Notes under the pieces: generated by a model
Told to the model about the DNA's origin: nothing
The model's database searches: none
What the model saw: only the letters and a program-made list of their open reading frames with translations
Program-made: the position numbers and the translations under genes
Part shown: positions 45,043 to 56,665 of the stretch, one piece after another
Position numbering within the stretch: the stretch's first letter is position 1
Layout: each line of letters begins with the position of its first letter
Assembly (NCBI GenBank): GCA_033439255.1
Contig: CM065887.1
Coordinates: 310,001 to 374,000 of the forward strand
Source: Hericium rajendrae
Taxonomy: Eukaryota > Basidiomycota > Agaricomycetes > Russulales > Hericiaceae
Reading direction: 5' to 3'
DNA: 64,000 bases

Positions 45043-47197
45043 TCAATGATCATCCCTGCGGAATCCCCAATGCTGCTCCCCAAACCGGGGTGCTTCTGGA
45101 CGGTCCTGCATGGGCATCGTGCGCCTATACGCCGTGCGCGAAGCCGACTCCCGCCGTCGTTCTGTAGCCTCCGTCGACTCGACAGCAGGAGGCCGGCTGG
45201 GCCGTTCCCACTTGCGCGCACTCGGGGCCAGCGGAGCCCACTGCTCCTCCCCTCCGTAGCTCCGCGACGTCATCTCCAGCAGCCGCGACAGCGCGCGCTT
45301 ATACGCAAACTGCTCGTCCTTGCCTGGTGCCGCCAATCAGCACATGGCGAGCAACGGACGGTCTTTCGTACCTGAGAATATGGAGAGCGTCTCGAGCGCG
45401 AGCGGCGCAGACGGCGCGACGGGCGCTTCCGCCATCTGGGGCGCGTCGTACGACGCGACGTTTGGTCGGTAGAGTCCCTGCGTCTCGCTGATGGACTCGG
45501 CCATCATCGCGTCCATGTTCTGCGCGTGCTGGAGGGACGAGCCAGTGACGCCGTCTGGGAAGAACAAGCCTTCGGGCTCGGTTTCCGCAAGGCAGATGAT
45601 ACGGCAGCGCGCTTCGTAGAGCGCGTCGATGAGCGAGATGAAGCGGCGTGCTTGGTTCTTGGAAGAGACTTTGAGGATGGGGATTTCTGTAAGGGCTATG
45701 GTGTGGAAGGTCGATGCCATGGAAAGGTAGTCGGCGGGGCCAAGATCCTGAAGTATAACGTATGAGTTGGGAGATAAGGAGATATATGCGTGGCAGGCGT
45801 ACCTCTTCGCAGAGCTCGGCAAAAGAAATTTTGCATACACTGTCTAAGGACCATGGGATATGTACTGATCGACCAAATACTTGCAGCGTCATAGGCTGAG
45901 GTTCTGAGAAAAGCAATCAACTAAGGGACTGGAAACATATAGAGCGGTAAATACCTGTATGTTCCCCGGTCATGTCCTCCAGCACCCTCTCAAATTCTTC
46001 TTTCTGTCCATACGTGAACCATGTCCGCCCTACTCCTGCCCCCGCTCTCACCTCACGCCAATCCCGCTCACCCCTCATCTCTACCAACGGGCACTTCGCC
46101 TTCAGCGCCTCTACAAACGGCTCCAGCCGCTCCCTCTGCACGCCATTCTTATACAAATCCTCCGGCACGCGGTTCGAGCTGCCGATCACGACGCCACCCA
46201 TGCGCCAGAACCATGACAGCACGTCTGCAAGTAGCGTCGCGCTCGACACATCCAGCAGCTGCACCTCGTCGAACACAAGCAGCCAGTGGTGCAGCACGAG
46301 CCTCCGCGCGACCGCGAATGCGATCGACGGCTCGGCATTTGTGTATGCGAATGCGCTGGGGCCGCGCACCCAGCGCGCGGGCAGCCCGCCCGTCCCCACG
46401 AGTGCGCGCCAGCGGTCGCGCATGGCACGGCCCCAGCGTACCGGAGGTTCTGCGGAAGAAGGGCGCGCGGCATGCAGACTGGCAACGCGCCGCTGCGTCT
46501 CCTCCCAGACCGCGCGGTAGATTTCGAGGACGAGCTGGCTATAGTGCTTGCGCGCCTTATACGGCGTCGGCATCGACGCGAGCCAGAGGTCGATGAGCAG
46601 TGTCTTGCCAGAGCCCGGAGGTCCTGTCACAAGCAAGCCCTTACTTCCGCGGGGCCGTCAGAGATGTGGTCTGGTCGAAAGCTGGACTGATGTATTACCT
46701 TGGGTGTGTTGAGCTCTGCGAGCTCCTCGGCGTGGCTGCGGACGCGAGTTAGAGCGGTCGTCTGCATCTCGGGATTGATGTCCGCTTCGCGCTCGCTGTA
46801 TCGCCACCATGCTGCTTCGAGGCTCTCGTTGGTCTTTTCCGAGGGCAAGGCTTTGTGATAGTGTGAGGGCAGGGCAGGAGGCGCGTAGTCTGCAAGATCG
46901 TTTCGCAGCCTCCTCAACTGCGTGCTCAAGTCTCAGCATGTCCATAACGTCGTCGGTGATTTAGATACGAACCTGCATGATAACGCGAATCTGATCCTCG
47001 TCATATTGCAACTTGCCTAGTGCAACAAGGCCGCGATACTGTTCGAGGAGATCGGTGAGCTGAGGGAGTCCTGAATGGTCATCCGACGATGCGGCTGTAT
47101 GCGTGCCTCGTCGGGTGCAGCAAGCGCGAAGATACGCGTCGACAGCAGCCTGAACGGGACGTCGACTATACGCGACGAGTGCCGCGCGCCCGACCAT
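45043..47197 (-). CDS. AFG1: AFG1/LACE1-like mitochondrial AAA-type ATPase
   Basis: Mitochondrial inner-membrane ATPase of the AFG1 family, linked to turnover of mitochondrially encoded respiratory subunits. The start at 47197 gives a basic leader (MVGRAALVAYSRRPVQAAVD). Exons then give QLTDLLEQYRGLVALGKLQY, the AFG1-typical tract, and after an intron LLVTGPPGSGKTLLIDLWLA with Walker A. HHWLLVFDEVQLLDVSSATL holds Walker B, GGVVIGSSNRVPEDLYKNGV sensor-1-like, and TWFTYGQKEEFERVL the downstream block. After two introns come GRSVHIPWSLDSVCKISFAE, LGPADYLSMASTFHTIALTE, NQARRFISLIDALYEARCRI and a divergent tail ending FGEQHWGFRRDDH. The family order is complete. Confidence 0.93.
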
Positions 47198-47470
47198 GAT
47201 GCCTATAGGCTATAGCAGCCGAGGTATGGATGATTTGCGTAAAGACAGTTGTGCGCGTAAATGGTGGTAAATTCCAGCGAATTCTATTCCATCATGGCGC
47301 GTGTGACATCTTCGCCTCCTCTTATACGCGCCTAACCGCGCCCCACGCCGCTCTCCATCCCCTCAACGTCGGAACACCGACTTCGTCTTTTCGTCCTGCA
47401 CAGGGTGCTCCTCTAGCCTCATCTGCGTTTAAGCCGGTCATTGTCATTCCGTCCAAGTACGCGACGGAAT
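47198..47470. promoter_or_regulatory. Divergent promoter, AFG1 / unknown nuclear-like gene
   Basis: 273 bp between outward-facing start codons; presumed shared promoter region. No clear box. Confidence 0.45.
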
Positions 47471-48256
47471 ATGGCGACCGCGTCGTGGGCTTATCACCCT
47501 GCCCAGCACCCCTGGTTCAAAATGGCGTCTCTCAAACGCATACACCCCTCTGAAGAAGACGACAGTAACCGCGCCAAGCGCCGACGCTTGTCGATGCTCG
47601 AGCACGGCTTCGCGACGCTGAAACTCGACTCTATCCCGCCCTCGAGCATCACCATCGAGGAGATCCCGCCCCTCGCCACCCCGCGAGTTCAGGTCTACCA
47701 ACCCGAGCCCGACTCCGGGTTCGGTACGTCCCCGATGGACACAGATGGCCCACTCCTCGGCATGCCGCAGTTCGCGACACCGTGCATCCAGGGCAACGTC
47801 GAGGAGCCAACCTCGCCCGACGGCGCCTCGGTGCCCGACATCAAAATGCACAACTCGTCGTGGTACGAGTCCGAGAAAGATAGTAAGCGCTCTCTCTCCC
47901 GTGTCCCACCCCTCTGCTCAGCTCTTCCGCACGCGCCAGGAATCGTCATCACCGACCTCGACGCGTCCTCCGACGAGGAGGACAGCTCACGCCCGCATAC
48001 GCCCGAGCCTCAGATGGTCATCTCACCCGCCGTGATGGAGTCCCTGCGGAGAGGCGCCGCGCAGCCAATGCCGATAACAACGCTGAGGAATAACGAGTCG
48101 AAAGCGCTGGTGCTGTACAAGCCAGTGAGTGCACCGCTGCCCGAGGGGTTGCCGTCGCCGCCGTCGCCACCTGCGTGGAAGGACGAGTCCGCGCAGGACA
48201 GAACTTTGTCGTTGTCGAGCACTCCGATGGATGTTGATGCTATGGATGTTGAGTGA
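47471..48256 (+). CDS. Hypothetical Ser/Pro-rich protein with basic nuclear-signal-like patch
   Basis: ATG at 47471 (MATASWAYHPAQHPWFKMAS; the open frame continues upstream without an ATG). 261 residues if unspliced. A basic patch (NRAKRRRLSMLEHGF) near residue 45 resembles a nuclear localisation signal. The rest is Pro/Ser/Glu-rich with acidic runs (DLDASSDEEDSSRPHTPEPQ) and a C-terminus of MDVDAMDVE. A 39 nt segment at 47881-47919 has GT..AG ends and is divisible by three, so it may be an intron whose removal keeps frame. No domain recognised; a fungal-specific regulator is possible. Confidence 0.65.
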   Translation: MATASWAYHPAQHPWFKMASLKRIHPSEEDDSNRAKRRRLSMLEHGFATLKLDSIPPSSITIEEIPPLATPRVQVYQPEPDSGFGTSPMDTDGPLLGMPQFATPCIQGNVEEPTSPDGASVPDIKMHNSSWYESEKDSKRSLSRVPPLCSALPHAPGIVITDLDASSDEEDSSRPHTPEPQMVISPAVMESLRRGAAQPMPITTLRNNESKALVLYKPVSAPLPEGLPSPPSPPAWKDESAQDRTLSLSSTPMDVDAMDVE

Positions 48257-49288
48257 ATAAGGAAGGGAGAGCTTACAGATTCCAATGTCGGCTTCGACAT
48301 GTGTGCTTGCCTCTATCGCACAAGTGCATGACACTCGAACGTTGCTCAAACGCGTCGGTACTCTATAATGACCTGGAGCTTGATTATGCCGACTTCGCCT
48401 CGAGACGCGTCCCCTCCGCATCTGCATAAATTCCATAACATGTACTCATGTTGGTTTATTAAAACCACAAGGAGGGTAGATGCCAAAATGCATTGACTCG
48501 CGCAGACGACCAAACAGAAGAAAATCACCATCTCGCGCAAAGTTTATGTTGTAAGAACAAGCACTTGAATAAGTCCATACTAGATATATGCAAATCATTC
48601 CCCCAGAGCCCCATTACAGAACATCATCCAAAAGGAATCCATCAGACAAACGCGCAACTCGCAAGCAAGTCGCCGCAAGCACCCTAAGGCACCCACAGCA
48701 AGCCTGCCTAACGTCCTCGAGCGCACGCCGGAGCGTGCGCATGTTCTCGGTATAACGAGTGCGCGCGAGCGTCATCGGCTGGATATGAAGGATGCGGCAT
48801 GTGTAAACATGCGAGACTCGAGTTAGTTTCTATAGAATAGATCCTAGCTGAGTATGTTCTAAGGAAACAAAGAAGATGGGGCCGAGGGTTATATAGGGCG
48901 CAGTTTAGGGCAGGCGTTTGATGGTCGGCATAAGCCGGGCTGTCCTGTTCCCACGTTACTAGGTATGTAGCTCCGCGAGTCGATTCGAAGCTCTGTCACG
49001 TCGGCCTCCAAGAAATCAAGCTTTGTGCCAAGTCAAAAGAAATTGCGGAGGTGCATACTTGTTCCAGCACGGTACAGTGTCTAGTATACATACCAAAAGG
49101 CTCTAAGATGATCATACCATACAGAAGTTTAACAACGGGTCAAAACCAAGTTACAATGCTCTCCAACATCGATGCTTCATCTCCATTCTATTCGGTACTG
49201 AAGGCAAAACAATAAAATCATGGTCCTCCGATGAGTTGCACGATCGAAAGCGACGAAAAGAACACATCACGTACCTGGAAAACGATGC
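48257..49288. other. Intergenic, about 1 kb
   Basis: Convergent 3' flanks of the 47 kb gene and the 49 kb gene. Apart from the 53-codon frame at 48614-48775, nothing is supported. Confidence 0.4.
48614..48775 (-). CDS. Small ORF, 53 codons, cysteine-containing
   Basis: ATG at 48775 (ccgATGACG) to TAA at 48614. Arg-rich start (MTLARTRYTENMRTLRRALE), then DVRQACCGCLRVLAATCLRV with four cysteines. No CaaX end, so not a lipopeptide pheromone precursor. It may be the last exon of a small gene, since an acceptor-like 'atatccag' precedes it, or a chance frame. Confidence 0.25.
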   Translation of the reverse strand: MTLARTRYTENMRTLRRALEDVRQACCGCLRVLAATCLRVARLSDGFLLDDVL

Positions 49289-50338
49289 TCAAAGGCTTAA
49301 CGAAGTATAAGGCGCACTACGAACGGAAGCTCGTTTCCCCAGCTCGATCTGCCAGCTACCCTTCGATACTCGATAGAATTTCGTCAGCACGACCGTGCTC
49401 AGATCTGCGGCATTTTCCAAAGCCCATTCGGGCTCCTTCTACGAGTCGAAACCCGACATCAACAAAGATGTGTGCTCGCCGCATGAACAAGCTAACCTTG
49501 AGGAATGCCTTGAAGGCCCTCGCAAGATGGGCGGCAATGTCAGCGACTGTGACAGGCAGCTTGTTGACTTTGCGGCGCATGCGGATCTTTGCACTGTACT
49601 TTTTGCAGCCAGGGAACTAAAGAAAGGGTGCGGGTTAACATATCTCCTGACATGAATGACGAAACAATGAAAGACAGGGTAACATACCAAGATCCACAGT
49701 GTGACCACTGCTGCAACGTCCTCTGGGAGGTGGACGGCTGTAAGTGCGTCCAATAGCTCCATTGTGCCACCTGGACGCAATAATTGGTCGATGCCAACGA
49801 TACCTCTCTCTCCTAGCGGAGCAGCTCGACAACTGAAGACGACGGTGAGCGGGGCGAACTCTACCGTATACCGGTCCCGATTGAACTGGAGAACGTATGA
49901 GAAGTTGTTCTGCTGAAGGACTTCATATTCAGTCGGGGAGGGATAAACGGGCAGAGGAGCCAGATGTCCGGAAAACCAGGAGCTGTGCCCGTTGTCGAGA
50001 CGGAGGTCCTGAGGGAGGCTTGGATTGCTAGTGCGTGTGCCGGAATGAGCTGAAATGCCCCGGGACACGGAAGCATCCGCAAAATACAGAGCCTGATCCG
50101 TGGTCAAATTCCCCTGAGCAAGACACTCAAATGGGAATGCCATGAAGGTATTGCCTAAAGATGTCGTGAAACAGTGAATGTCTAACAAATGCCTGCCGGA
50201 AACTAACGAGGACTCACCTAATTGAACGAAGGGAATCTGACATTGATCAAATCGTCTAGCGTGCGGCTCGGCTGAAGAGGATGTCTCAGTGTAAAGAGGG
50301 TCACTGCCGAATGCATCATTTTCATTCGAAGACTGCAT
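49289..50338 (-). CDS. Hypothetical membrane or secreted protein, fungal-type
   Basis: Three exons join by frame: CQIPFVQLG, intron, NTFMAFPFECLAQGNLTTDQ through GIVGIDQLLRPGGTMELLDA and DVAAVVTLWIL, intron (about 49634-49705), FPGCKKYSAKIRMRRKVNKL, PVTVADIAAHLARAFKAFLK, intron, KEPEWALENAADLSTVVLTK, FYRVSKGSWQIELGKR, stop at 49289. The first ATG in frame is 50338, but the open frame extends to about 50410 with a hydrophobic run (HLYLFIVLIPLVVV) that looks like a signal or membrane segment, so an upstream exon is likely. Extracellular-looking NFSYV/NLTT sequons occur. No family recognised. Confidence 0.55.
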
Positions 50339-50662
50339 CAGTGGTCGTACGACGACAAGGGGAATCAATACAATGAAGAGATAGAGGTGTGAAGGAATGA
50401 TCACCAATAAGGCTGGATCTTATATCCTATGCGAATAATATGGTAGGATATAAGTTCATTTCGCGCTAATCGGTTCGGCGCGGCGGCACGGACGGAGCTC
50501 GAGAAAGGCAGGGGAACTAGAGGAAAATTGGGAAATCACACCAAGAGGCAATCCCGAGAAACACTCCAGACGGAGTTTGACACAGACGTCTTCGCAGTCT
50601 CGTAACCTGTAAAAGGACGAGAGCCCGCGCCACGGTGAACGAGTCTTCTTCAATCCTCGAGG

Positions 50663-52165
50663 AATCATTCCCAGTGAAAACGCCCTCAACTGGTGACGAA
50701 TCCTGACGAATGAGAATTAGCCGTGCGGATGGCAGTGATTGAGAGCCGATGGAAGGTCTGTCGAAAGTCGAGCAAGATCATTAGATAATGATTTCGCGAA
50801 TTGCGGAAGAACGAACACAGAGATTGTTCGTCTTGTGTCGCATGATGTCGCATGATATCGACTCTCACGCATCCTTATTCCGAATAACCTTCTCAGTCTC
50901 CCGAAGTTGCTTGAAGCACTTGCGAATGGCCTGTGTATCGTGAGAATTTATGTCGACAGATCCCATCTGGCCGACCAAGGCGCCTTCTTCGACTTGTCTT
51001 CTTGTCTTCGTCTCCTTACTACCACCTCACACTCTGTCGACATGTCGTCCCGTCCCTACATCCAACTGCTCCAAGTCAGACCATAAAATACCTGCATGTT
51101 GCATATCCCTACTCTGCCGTCCACCCATGCCCACCGACCACCACTATCATCGCATAGCGAGCCTCGCAGGGAAGGAAATGGACAAGATTGACTAGCGCAT
51201 GGTACGTACACAAAGCACTACGAGTCCACCGTGCCTCTACCCTAAAGTCTATCATACTGACATGAACTTGTTGGCAGAGCTCCGGGGTCTCCTTCCAGCT
51301 GCCACCCCACTCCTGCCCGTATCATGGATGGTGTAGCCGGGAGTGCGCTTCTGGTGTCAGAATTCACACCACCTCACCTCTCTGCAAAGAACATCACTGA
51401 GAGAGGTCTGTCGTGATCCCTTCGTCGTTCTCATTGACAAGCGCGCCGTTGAGGTCCACCAGCGCCCGCCCGACCTCTTTCCCCGACGCGACCATCGTGT
51501 GCAGTATCTAAGGCCTGAGGAGTGCTGTGGCCCTGCAGCCCGCCCCCGCTCCCGTCGTTTCCGGGTGTTCGACAGCGCTCGACCCACCGCTGTCCCGCCC
51601 GCACAGTATGCCAGCATCAAGCTACGCGACGACCTAGTCCCAGCCCGCTTCTGCTGCCGATTCCTAAGCCGCGCCCCTCTCCGGATGTTGCCGCCCTCCA
51701 TGGCCGACTCGCCACACCGCCAGAGTATGCCGCCGCCACCGCCGACTGCGTAAGTGCAGAGTGCGCCGAACTCTGCGTCGATGATCCCGCCGCTGTCATG
51801 GAACGCATAGATGGACAGGCTCGTCACCCAGTAGCATATATATTTGTGTAGCATACAGGCAATATAGGTAGCAAACAACGAAGTGATTTGTTTTTGAATT
51901 CCTCATGAATAAATACTGTTCGACGGCATGCGATGGCATGCGATGACAGAAGACCGCTTAGCACGGGTATCATCAGAATGTCGCATCGCATCGCATGAGG
52001 TCGGACACGAAAGCAACGATCGCCGCGGCTCGCCAGGATATGAGCTCATGCGATTTTAGTGTCAAAATATCAACTGAGATCGGTCTTCGTCGGACGGCGC
52101 CGCGCAACTCTGTCTTGTTCGCTCTCATCCGTCCCCAAGTGAGGGCGTTTTCACTGGGAATCATT
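50663..52165. mobile_element. Putative 1.5 kb element with ~27 bp terminal inverted repeats
   Basis: At 50663-50688 the plus strand reads aatcattcccagtgaaaacg and continues ccctca. At 52140-52165 the reverse complement of this reappears with one mismatch in 26. Inside, both ends continue weakly (GGTGACG-like then GAATGAG), and both carry short cgcatgatgtcgcatgat/cgcatcgcatcgcatga repeats. The interior has only fragments of open frame. No transposase motif is seen. Superfamily and target duplication are unclear; a duplicated promoter fragment is an alternative. Confidence 0.4.
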
Positions 52166-53616
52166 CATTCCCGGGCGGTGGTGTGTAAGTTGGGACTTTG
52201 CCAGCAAGTTGATACTTTTCGCGAAGACGGCATCGTGGGTAAGGGTTTGGTCAAAGCTGGGAAGTTAGGCATCGTGAGATTACCGTGGTCTACGGGGCTG
52301 GCCTCTTACAGACGACAATCGTCCTAGGAGCAATACCAAGTGCTCTGCCATCTGCATCAGATCAGGTTGCCCAAATGGCAGGAAGCACAAACCACATCTC
52401 TTCGAATTCTGCGCTGCAATGCTTCGGCATTCGCCGCATGGTCAAGCCGATCGATCACTGAACCAATGTCGAGCGCCTTTGATACTAGCACTGCAGCAAG
52501 TTCCTGCTCGAACCCAACAGTACTCTGGCATCTAGCCACGTCAGAATGCCCCGAACTGTCCTCACTACTTAGAAAGTACTCCTCGATGTCCGGTGAGTTC
52601 CGCCCAGACCTATCCAACACTGCAGAATGCAGGTGACGTAGTGTTCTGGCATACTCAGCGTCAATCCGACATTCACTTGCAATGGGACGTTTCACAGTCT
52701 CACCTTATCTATGAGGGCTTCTCGCAACTATCCGTGTGCGAAGACCACGTGTGCAGAGGTTAAAGTGGACAGTGATGCACAGGCATTCCCATGTGCGCGT
52801 CAACTGTAAATTGCTCAAGCTCCTCGATGTCCCGAGGCGTGCCTGCAAAACATAACCGGGGATAAGTCCGCGCCCGAGAAAAATTCTCGGCACGTACAGT
52901 ACATATCCTGTCGTGTAAGACGCGAACTGAGTGACCCTGCCGTCCTTAAATTGCCAGGGCGTCCAACAGTACAAAGGCTTCCATTCCGAGAAGCCTGCAG
53001 TACGATCTTGAAATGTGAAGGTTGAATACTGCTTCAGGGATACCGGCTTCAGCTGACCCCGACCCTGTCTTGATATAGTTGAATACGATGCTCACCTGCT
53101 TGTCAAAGAAACTTTGAACCAATGCGATGAAGGGCAGGCGGCAGGAAGTTGCCGGCGGTAGGGAGCCGTTGGCGAGGGACCTCGAGGGACGCGTTCGGGC
53201 CCGTGCGGCTGGGTTATGATGAGTGCGTGTTGAGGCCTCCAATTGGACCATCGCTGCACAGCTGATGTTTGGGACCCAACATATGTGTTGGGTCCCGAAC
53301 ATGCGCGAGTTTGCAGCCCAATAAGCTATCCTTAGAACGCATGCTGTCTGTCATCATAAAACTCCGCCCGGGATTAAGCGTTCGTGGGTGTGTAATTTCA
53401 GCTTTGCACAAGTTACGCCTTCTGGTGTCGCTCCTGGCAAGGCTTAGCCGCGCTGGGCACTGAATCCCCACCTGCGCATCTATAACGTACCCACGCACTG
53501 AAAGCTCGGTGGGCGTCCCTGCAGAAGAGTATCGCGCCGGTAAAATCCGACACCGGCAGGCATGGCGCATGATCGGTACGATTCGTCAAGGGATCCATTG
53601 GTCTTTATGAAATAAT
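52166..53616. other. Region of minus-strand frame fragments, no complete gene
   Basis: Two stretches look protein-like on the minus strand: 52357-52695 (RIDAEYARTLRHLHSAVLDR; FEQELAAVLVSKALDIGSVI), open but without an ATG, and a frame ending at 52758 (CFAGTPRDIEELEQFTVDAH) preceded by an acceptor-like site. They could be exons of an undetected gene or relics. A near-perfect 38 bp palindrome lies at 53265. Confidence 0.35.
53265..53302. repeat. 38 bp near-perfect palindrome
   Basis: atgtttgggacccaacatat then gtgttgggtcccgaacat: each half is the reverse complement of the other except for two mismatched pairs. It contains two GGGACCC cores. It lies about 315 bp beyond the stop codon of sedolisin 2. 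Confidence 0.75.
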
Positions 53617-55761
53617 TTATGACAGACCGACCGCACTCCTCAATGCAGAATATACAGGCGTGCCAACGCCACTGACCTGTCACAGAAAAAATAGCAATGA
53701 ACTCCGATGCCTTGAAAGCGATTGTCGTCATACTACGTACCGGATCCCATCCAGACAGGGCGCTGAACCCACCCGTTCCGCATGCAGGATTACTGCCTGC
53801 AACAAGAATGAGAACCAATCTCGGACGCACCCCAAACTAGACCCACCATGCACAATATCCGTGAACGCACCCATCGACGAGTAAATCAGCGGGTTTAAAA
53901 ATCCAAGCAGGGCCTTCCCCGCCGCACCGAGCTCCGCATTGAGCAGAGCCACCGTACTCGCGAAAACGGGAGCCGCGAAGCTTGTCCCACCGCCCAGCCT
54001 CTGCTGCTGTCGATACACAGATGCCATATTAGCGCCCTGCGCCGAGACGTCGGGGAAACCGCGCCCCGACATGTTGAAGACGCCATTATATGCCCCGTCG
54101 AGCTGCTCGAGGAATGTGGAGGCGGCTGAGGTTTGGTATGACGGCGTGGTGAAATAGTTCGAGAACCCGCCGGAGGAGTACTGCGCGGCGCCTTCTGGCG
54201 CGAGAGACGAGGTCGCGCCCACGGAAGTGACGCTAAGCAGACCTTAGCATAATATGGTGGGTTTCGGAGATAGAAGGTACGAGCTTACTATGGACACGTT
54301 GAAGAAAACGTGGGTACAAAGCTGGTACATGTCTTATTGGACCCACCAGCGACGCCTCCGTCGCCCGAGGAGAAGATGACTGACGTTCCTCGAGCGCCTA
54401 GCTGGGCATACAGGTTGCATAATGAACTGGAATAATAGAGATAGATCAAACCTCCAGCGGCTGGTAAAAAAAATTTGAATGGAAACTACCTTGCAATACC
54501 AATGGGCACGTCCGATTCGTCGAAGCTATAGCTAGTAGTCAGGACTTGGGGCGGGTGGTCTTGGCTCAGCAGGTAATTCGCAAGGTCAACCCAGCCATTA
54601 ATGCCACCATTGTTTCCGTCCTCTCCGACGGAATAGAACGTGACGGGTACTCCAGAGGCAAGCCCGATTGTCCACTGGATATCAACGCCCTGTGTATGGA
54701 CTGCATTAATTAAGACAGCATGGACATACGCTAGCAGAGCCTTACAGCTTCCATGCCCGCCGAGTTCTGGTCTTGGGGATTACTGCCGCCATCAAGAAAA
54801 ACCGTTGAGAAACCAGTAGAAGAATCTACATCAGATCGATATTGTTTGAGGAAGAGCTGCGGCGATGTAAGAACAACCATGTCTGCGCTTGAATGTCCTC
54901 CGCACCTGGAGATCTGCTGCATTCGCCCACTGGTTGATGAATCCCGCGACAGCTATGCCATTCGAAGGCTGCGTTGCCGACTTTGCTGGAAGTCCATACA
55001 GCTGCTGAACACACGTCGGAGTGACAGTTGAATTGCATGAGATAGACACGTCTCTTTTGTCGAAGTCTGTCTTGTTGTGATGCCATCGAGGCATCGCCAT
55101 TGGAGTGCCACGAGTTTCGATAGGAAACCTGTTGACAGGTTCAACACTACTCGCAATGCTTAATTAAGTATAAAACCAACATAACCGTAGGATGTACGAA
55201 GTTCACATGCGCTCTCAAAGATTCGGGCAGTGAATACGAAAGCGTTCGATAAGTTCTTGCTCCTGTATCTGCACGTGTAAACGCTGTGTACGTTGCTTTG
55301 AGCAGGTTATTAGCTTGCGCCACGGTCGTCCGGACATTCAGCAAGTCGCCGGATGGCGATAAGGGCGTGGACGACAGGTTGTGAGAAGACAGCCACGATT
55401 CCACAGCAGACAGGCTTTCTGCCGATGGCGATACGAGCGCTTCGACCTGCAGAGCTGTCAGGCGTATCAATACAACATGACGGATGATACATACCTTTGC
55501 TTTAGACAAGTGTTGCCTGTACGCTGGATTGCCTGGGGTGCTGACGGCATACAACGCTTCCTGTAAATCCTCCGGGTCATTGGCGAGCAAAGATATCCGT
55601 AGATCAAGAATCCCGTCATCAGGAGCAGGCCCGTCTTCTACGAATATCTTGGGGATGCTGGACCGACGCTCGTGAACGTACGTGGACACGTGTTGCGTGG
55701 CGGCGGCGTAACGGAGGAACCATGCTATAAGGAGAGTGCGGACGAACACAGAGCGTTGCAT
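53617..55761 (-). CDS. Secreted sedolisin / tripeptidyl peptidase (S53) 2
   Basis: Paralogue of sedolisin 1, intact. Signal peptide [20 protein letters not shown]; prodomain [20 protein letters not shown] and [20 protein letters not shown]. After the FVHPT motif and an intron, the mature region starts near [20 protein letters not shown]. Catalytic Glu and Asp are split by an intron (GMEA, then [20 protein letters not shown]). Oxyanion Asp is in [11 protein letters not shown] and nucleophile Ser in [13 protein letters not shown]. The frame closes after SGWDP with an exon ending [11 protein letters not shown], stop at 53617. Nine or so introns, most at the same places as in sedolisin 1. Confidence 0.93.
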
Positions 55762-56665
55762 GGTCCATCAACCAGCAAGACTAGCAGACAGCCTCTCGTG
55801 TGCGGAATGGTCTGGAGAGACTCGAGTCAAAAGGGAAAAATGCGCACCTCGGCAGGGATTCGTAAGGATCGTCGTGCCAACAGCCTCGACGTATATGTAG
55901 AGGCATGAGGCCCCGTCATGGATACACAGCGCTGGCTTATGCAAACGTGACCCCGCCATGAGCTGTCAGATTGTGTCGCAGTAACGCCATAGGTGAACGT
56001 GGGTCCGGCGAATGAGGTAAATCTGGACGGAGTTCGTAGCGCTGCCAAATGGAACAGGATGAAACCTGCATGACCGATCTATATAAAGATCGGGACGAGG
56101 ATGTCGATGAACAGCCCTGAATCAATTACTGCTTTTCGCGCTGCTTTTTGCTGCTGCTTTTTCGAATGTGCCTGACGCCAGTAGTGGTAAGCGAGTCTCA
56201 ACGAGCGTAAGCGACGGCAAGCAGCCAAAAAGCAGCATCAAAAAGCAGCTCCAAAAAGCTGAGATTGAGTAGGACTAATGATCATCTACGCTTTGAAAGG
56301 GGCGTCTGCTGTCCTGATCTGCCTGAACTGGTGCGGTCCGGGAGAAGACGAGAGTGACTGGAAGAGAATCGATGAAGGCCCACGTGTACAATTTGGGGCA
56401 CAACCAGAGATACTTTGCCAATCTACCAGAGCCGGCATGAAGTCAACGTCTTCCAGTCAATGCGAGCCAAATATTCGAGAACGAGGACGTTGTGAACACA
56501 GGGTAACTGTGCAGATGAAGGGTTCGTTGAACATGCGGTGGCGCGCTTGGCGCGTGGGCGTCAACAAGCGTCAACGCCGCGTGCGAGCTCGTGCCCGAGA
56601 CGCGTCGGACAGACGCCACGACCCGCTCCTGCTCATCGCCATCTAATCTATCGCCATCCACCACC
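55762..56665. other. Intergenic: divergent upstream region of sedolisin 2 and TAF12
   Basis: 904 bp between divergent start codons. It contains the AAAAAGCAGC inverted cluster (56128-56262) and a TATATAAA string at about 56080. Short frames only. Confidence 0.5.
56128..56262. repeat. Inverted cluster of GCTGCTTTTT / AAAAAGCAGC
   Basis: The left half has three close copies of (G)CTGCTTTTT (56128-56162) and the right half three to four copies of AAAAAGCAGC-type sequence (56218-56262), separated by about 50 bp. The whole can fold back on itself. Confidence 0.65.

Noticed and set aside
48614-48775. Possible lipopeptide pheromone precursor
   Set aside because: Small size and cysteines prompted the idea, but the C-terminus (DDVL) lacks a CaaX motif and no receptor gene is near.
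53617-55761. Second sedolisin as a pseudogene
   Set aside because: All frame changes coincide with GT-AG introns of normal length, and the catalytic Glu, Asp, oxyanion Asp and Ser are present.
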